A stretch of DNA of 64,000 nucleotides, taken from NCBI GenBank assembly GCA_031216915.1, contig CM062289.1, positions 392,610,674-392,674,673 of the forward strand. The letters run 5' to 3'. The translations under genes were made by a program, and so were the position numbers. Within the stretch, counting starts at the first letter, position 1, and each line of letters starts with the position of its first letter. Under the pieces are notes generated by a model. The model ran no database searches and was not told where the DNA came from. It saw only the letters and a list, made by a program, of their open reading frames with translations. The DNA comes from Pictodentalium vernedei. Lineage: Eukaryota; Mollusca; Scaphopoda; Dentaliida; Dentaliidae. Below, one piece after another: positions 63,706-64,000 of the stretch.

Positions 63706-64000
63706 GTATTTATGTCATTGATAGATAACAATGACACACTGCCCAATCGGTTCTCGGATTCTATGAGGAATAAATAGGTTGTTATTGTATAGAATGGTTA
63801 ACCTAGACGAGTACACGTTTCTATTAGCACATGATTCGAATCGTGATATCAAAAGAATAATATATCTATATATTCAAAACAATGAAACGTTTAGCACACA
63901 ACCATTGAGAACCCTCCATACAGGCCACAGAGAACTTGCTGAACCACTTTTTGTTGTGTACCATACCGACTGACGTCTAAATTGTACATATATTTAAACG
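63706..64000. other. no gene recognised
   Basis: A 64-codon frame at 63779-63973 has no domain I recognise. It could be an exon or chance. Confidence 0.35.

Noticed and set aside
1-64000. Operons, riboswitches, bacterial promoters or terminators
   Set aside because: The sequence is plainly eukaryotic repeat-rich DNA; hairpins followed by T runs here are transposon cores, not terminators.

Overview
This window looks like transposon-saturated, AT-rich intergenic DNA from an animal, most likely a marine invertebrate. The evidence is tRNA-headed and 5S-rRNA-headed SINEs sharing one body, two kinds of non-LTR retrotransposon, hAT-like and TTAA-inserting MITEs, many microsatellites and poly-G runs, and no operon-like gene packing. 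I could not assign a species. I found no host protein-coding gene I would defend. The only clear coding homology is decayed LINE reverse transcriptase and endonuclease sequence. All calls were made by reading and hand alignment; no search was run.

Layout. 1-13 kb: diverged tandem repeats, the first TTAA hairpin elements, a 5S-headed SINE and one hAT-like element. 13-25 kb: TTAA elements, three SINEs (two with good target-site duplications, one with a short 9-bp one), a minus-strand CR1/Jockey-like LINE at 18.56-19.83 kb and 5'-truncated copies of a second LINE. 26-33 kb: deeply nested repeats, including a three-level nest at 26.6-27.2 kb. 33.7-40.7 kb: a diverged duplication of a roughly 1.6-kb block, with a TTAA element only in copy 1 and an hAT-like element only in copy 2. 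36.7 and 63.0 kb: two copies of an element headed by a 140-bp hairpin. 49.8-53.3 kb: a pair of ~400-bp inverted arms around a CRE/E-box/YY1-like cluster and a perfect 49-bp-stem hairpin. 55.8-60.6 kb: one long LINE copy carrying at least six nested insertions.

The unifying theme is hairpins. Nearly every repeat family here carries one near-perfect inverted repeat, often 58-76 bp, in its middle. Five families (A/B, E, F, K, P) are 225-255 bp long, end at TTAA and have such a core; A/B begins CCCTTTACC and is piggyBac-like.

The strongest candidate for something undescribed is a set of bare hairpins of 67-68 bp that begin CGTC and end GACG (9320, 21090, 26759, 54385, 60161; a related 76-bp one at 44358). 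They sit in unrelated contexts, three of the five are flanked by exact 4-bp direct repeats (ATTG, AACT, AGGT) and the others by 3/4 matches. Two have an empty site visible in a paralogous sequence within the window. That is what a minimal mobile hairpin would look like.
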